A stretch of DNA of 15,631 bases from DATARH01 sp035935235 (GTDB lineage: Bacteria > Pseudomonadota > Alphaproteobacteria > ATCC43930 > CGMCC-115725), in the NCBI GenBank assembly GCA_035935235.1, contig DASYXG010000279.1, forward strand, positions 1 through 15,631, written 5' to 3'. A program made the position numbers and the translations under genes. Position 1 is the first letter of the stretch. Every line of letters begins with the position of its first letter. The notes under the pieces are model-generated. The model did not search any database and was not told the DNA's origin. It worked only from the letters and a program-made list of their open reading frames with translations. This document shows positions 14,136 through 15,631 of the stretch, piece after piece.

Positions 14136-14227
14136 TCCCGGGGCGCGATGGGTTGTGGCGGCGCAATGTTGCGGTTATGCGTAGCACCGCCGCCGCGCGC
14201 GCGGCCCCGGCCAGCCTCAAACAATAA
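14132..14227 (+). other. 31-codon open frame in the place of murF
   Basis: An ATG overlapping the murE stop (ATGA) opens a 31-codon frame ending in TAA at 14225-14227. The peptide is basic and alanine-rich (for example RRNVAVMRS and AAARAAPASLKQ) and shows none of the MurF motifs. It may be a leftover start of a deleted murF, a coupling peptide, or chance. There is no evidence that it makes a functional protein. Confidence 0.2.
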
Positions 14228-14236
14228 AAGAATCGC

Positions 14237-15325
14237 ATGCTTTATCTGCTGCTCTATCCGCTTGCCGACGAATTTCACGCGTTAAATCTGTTCCGCTACA
14301 TCACCTTTCGGTCAGGCGGTGCGGTGGTGACCTCGCTGCTGATCAGCTTTGTCTTCGGTCCGCCGATGATCGCCTGGCTCAAATCGAAGCAGGGCGAGGG
14401 CCAGCCGATCCGCGATGACGGGCCGCAAAGCCACATCGTCCGCAAGAAGGGCACGCCGACGATGGGCGGCTTTCTGATCCTCTTGGCGGTGACGAGCTCG
14501 ACTTTGCTATGGGCCGACCTGGCGAACGCCTATCTCTGGACCGCGCTAATGGTGACCGTCGGCTTCGGACTGATCGGCTTTCTCGACGATTACCGCAAGC
14601 TCACCCGCCGCTCGCATCGCGGTGTGCCGGGCAAAGTCAAACTGCTGCTCGAAATCGCCATCGCCGCTATGGCTTGCATCGCCCTCGCCGCCTATATCCA
14701 CCAACCATTCGCCAACCAGGTAGCGGTGCCGTTTTTCAAGAACGCGCTCTTGGACCTCGGATGGTTTTTCGTGCCGTTTGGTATCTTCGTCATCGTCGGC
14801 GCGTCGAACGCGGTCAACTTGACTGATGGGCTCGATGGGCTGGCGATCGTGCCGACCATGATTGCCGCCGGGTGTTTTGCCTTTATCGCCTATCTGGTCG
14901 GCAATCTCACCTTCGCCACCTACCTGCAGCTCCACCACATTCCGCGCACCGATGAGCTGGCGGTGTTCTGCGGCGCGATGGTTGGGGCGAGCCTCGGTTT
15001 TCTGTGGTTCAACGCACCGCCGGCCATGGTCTTCATGGGCGACACCGGGTCGCTGTCGCTCGGCGGCGCCCTCGGTGCGATCAGCGTCATCACCAAGCAC
15101 GAGCTGGTATTGGCGATTGTCGGCGGGCTTTTTGTGCTTGAAGCGGTATCGGTCATCGTCCAGGTCGCGAGCTTCAAATTGACCGGGCGCCGGGTGTTCA
15201 GGATGGCGCCGCTACACCACCATTTCGAGCAGAAGGGTTGGGAAGAGCCGACCGTGGTGATTCGTTTCTGGATCATCGCCTCGATCCTGGCGATCGCCGG
15301 GCTGGCGACGCTCAAACTGCGGTAG
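14237..15325 (+). CDS. mraY: phospho-N-acetylmuramoyl-pentapeptide-transferase MraY
   Basis: MraY is the integral membrane enzyme that transfers phospho-MurNAc-pentapeptide to undecaprenyl phosphate, making lipid I. The 362-residue length and about ten hydrophobic segments fit the family exactly. Catalytic and binding motifs are visible: D60-D61-G, RKKGTPTMGG (69-78), the GFLDDYRK aspartates D117/D118, NAVNLTDGLDG (191-201) with D197, FMGDTGSLSLGG with D269, and the PLHHHFE histidines (327-329). The ATG at 14237 gives the usual LLYPLADEF start. The ribosome-binding site is weak (AAAAGAA). It needs the pentapeptide made by MurF, whose gene is not found upstream as it usually is. Confidence 0.97.
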   Translation: MLYLLLYPLADEFHALNLFRYITFRSGGAVVTSLLISFVFGPPMIAWLKSKQGEGQPIRDDGPQSHIVRKKGTPTMGGFLILLAVTSSTLLWADLANAYLWTALMVTVGFGLIGFLDDYRKLTRRSHRGVPGKVKLLLEIAIAAMACIALAAYIHQPFANQVAVPFFKNALLDLGWFFVPFGIFVIVGASNAVNLTDGLDGLAIVPTMIAAGCFAFIAYLVGNLTFATYLQLHHIPRTDELAVFCGAMVGASLGFLWFNAPPAMVFMGDTGSLSLGGALGAISVITKHELVLAIVGGLFVLEAVSVIVQVASFKLTGRRVFRMAPLHHHFEQKGWEEPTVVIRFWIIASILAIAGLATLKLR

Positions 15326-15331
15326 GCAGCG

Positions 15332-15631
15332 ATGATCGTCGTCCCCGGCTTCGAAGGTCGAAAGGTCGCCGTTCTCGGCCTGGCCCGCTCGGGGCGCGCG
15401 GCCGCCGCGGCGCTCAAGGCCGGGGGAGCCGAGGTGCTGGCCTGGGACGATAACGAAAAGACCCGTGCCGTGGTCGCCGATCAGATTCCGCTTTGCGATC
15501 CGTCCCGGATCGACTGGCGCCAGATCGCAGCACTGATGCTGTCGCCGGGTATCCCGCACAGTTTCCCAGAACCGCACCTGGCGGTCGCAGCTGCCCGCAA
15601 GGCTGCGGTGCCGATCCTCGGCGATATCGAG
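15332..15631 (+). CDS. murD: UDP-N-acetylmuramoyl-L-alanine--D-glutamate ligase MurD (N-terminal part)
   Basis: MurD adds D-glutamate to UDP-MurNAc-L-alanine in the cytoplasm. Only the first 100 codons are in the window; the gene runs off the right end. The visible part is the Rossmann-like UDP-binding domain: VAVLGLARSGRAAAAALKAG (12-31), then GAEVLAWDDNE and the LMLSPGIPHSFPE loop, which is characteristic of MurD. GGTAGG lies just before the ATG, six bases after the mraY stop. Its place after mraY is the normal dcw order, and ftsW would be expected next. Confidence 0.93.
   Translation, partial: MIVVPGFEGRKVAVLGLARSGRAAAAALKAGGAEVLAWDDNEKTRAVVADQIPLCDPSRIDWRQIAALMLSPGIPHSFPEPHLAVAAARKAAVPILGDIE

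Noticed and set aside
1..15631. CRISPR array, tRNA genes, transposase or integrase
   Set aside because: No regularly spaced repeats, no tRNA-like cloverleaf sequence, and no transposase or integrase motifs were found on either strand by eye.

Overview
The window looks like chromosomal DNA of a high-GC alphaproteobacterium, probably of the Rhodospirillales/Rhizobiales type. This rests on three things: the gene order of the division and cell wall (dcw) cluster, a bacterial type A RNase P RNA just upstream of mraZ, and an expanded family of Tat-exported orphan substrate-binding proteins of the kind common in soil alphaproteobacteria. No species can be named from the sequence alone.

The window has two halves. 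The left half (about 1-7913) is accessory in character. It holds a small hypothetical ORF, an intergenic region with a CRP/FNR-like palindrome, a small acidic hypothetical ORF, and a luciferase-like flavin monooxygenase. A class III nucleotide cyclase with two GAF domains follows on the minus strand. Next come three periplasmic substrate-binding proteins of the ABC_sub_bind (PF04392) family with no permease or ATPase. Three intergenic gaps in this half carry diverged copies of the same ~110 bp repeat, all in one orientation and each upstream of a plus-strand gene.

The junction to the right half lies at about 7913. There a thiamine-pyrophosphate (TPP) enzyme survives only from the NN end of its cofactor motif onward, directly after an AT-rich imperfect palindrome. 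This looks like an insertion or deletion scar. The right half (7914-15631) is core chromosome: the TPP-enzyme remnant, rnpB with a recognisable promoter, then mraZ-rsmH-ftsL-ftsI-murE-mraY-murD (murD runs off the end). These genes overlap or abut and read as one operon. mraZ is preceded by a promoter-like sequence covered by four perfectly spaced TGGGN boxes, matching the known MraZ operator.

The dcw genes cooperate in making and placing septal peptidoglycan. MraZ regulates the operon and RsmH methylates 16S rRNA. FtsL and FtsI belong to the divisome, MurE and MurD are cytoplasmic amino acid ligases, and MraY makes lipid I. The usual murF between murE and mraY is absent and a ~100 bp gap takes its place. 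The points most worth a second look are the missing murF, the repeat family, the MraZ operator, the junction scar, and the orphan binding-protein cluster beside a GAF-cyclase.
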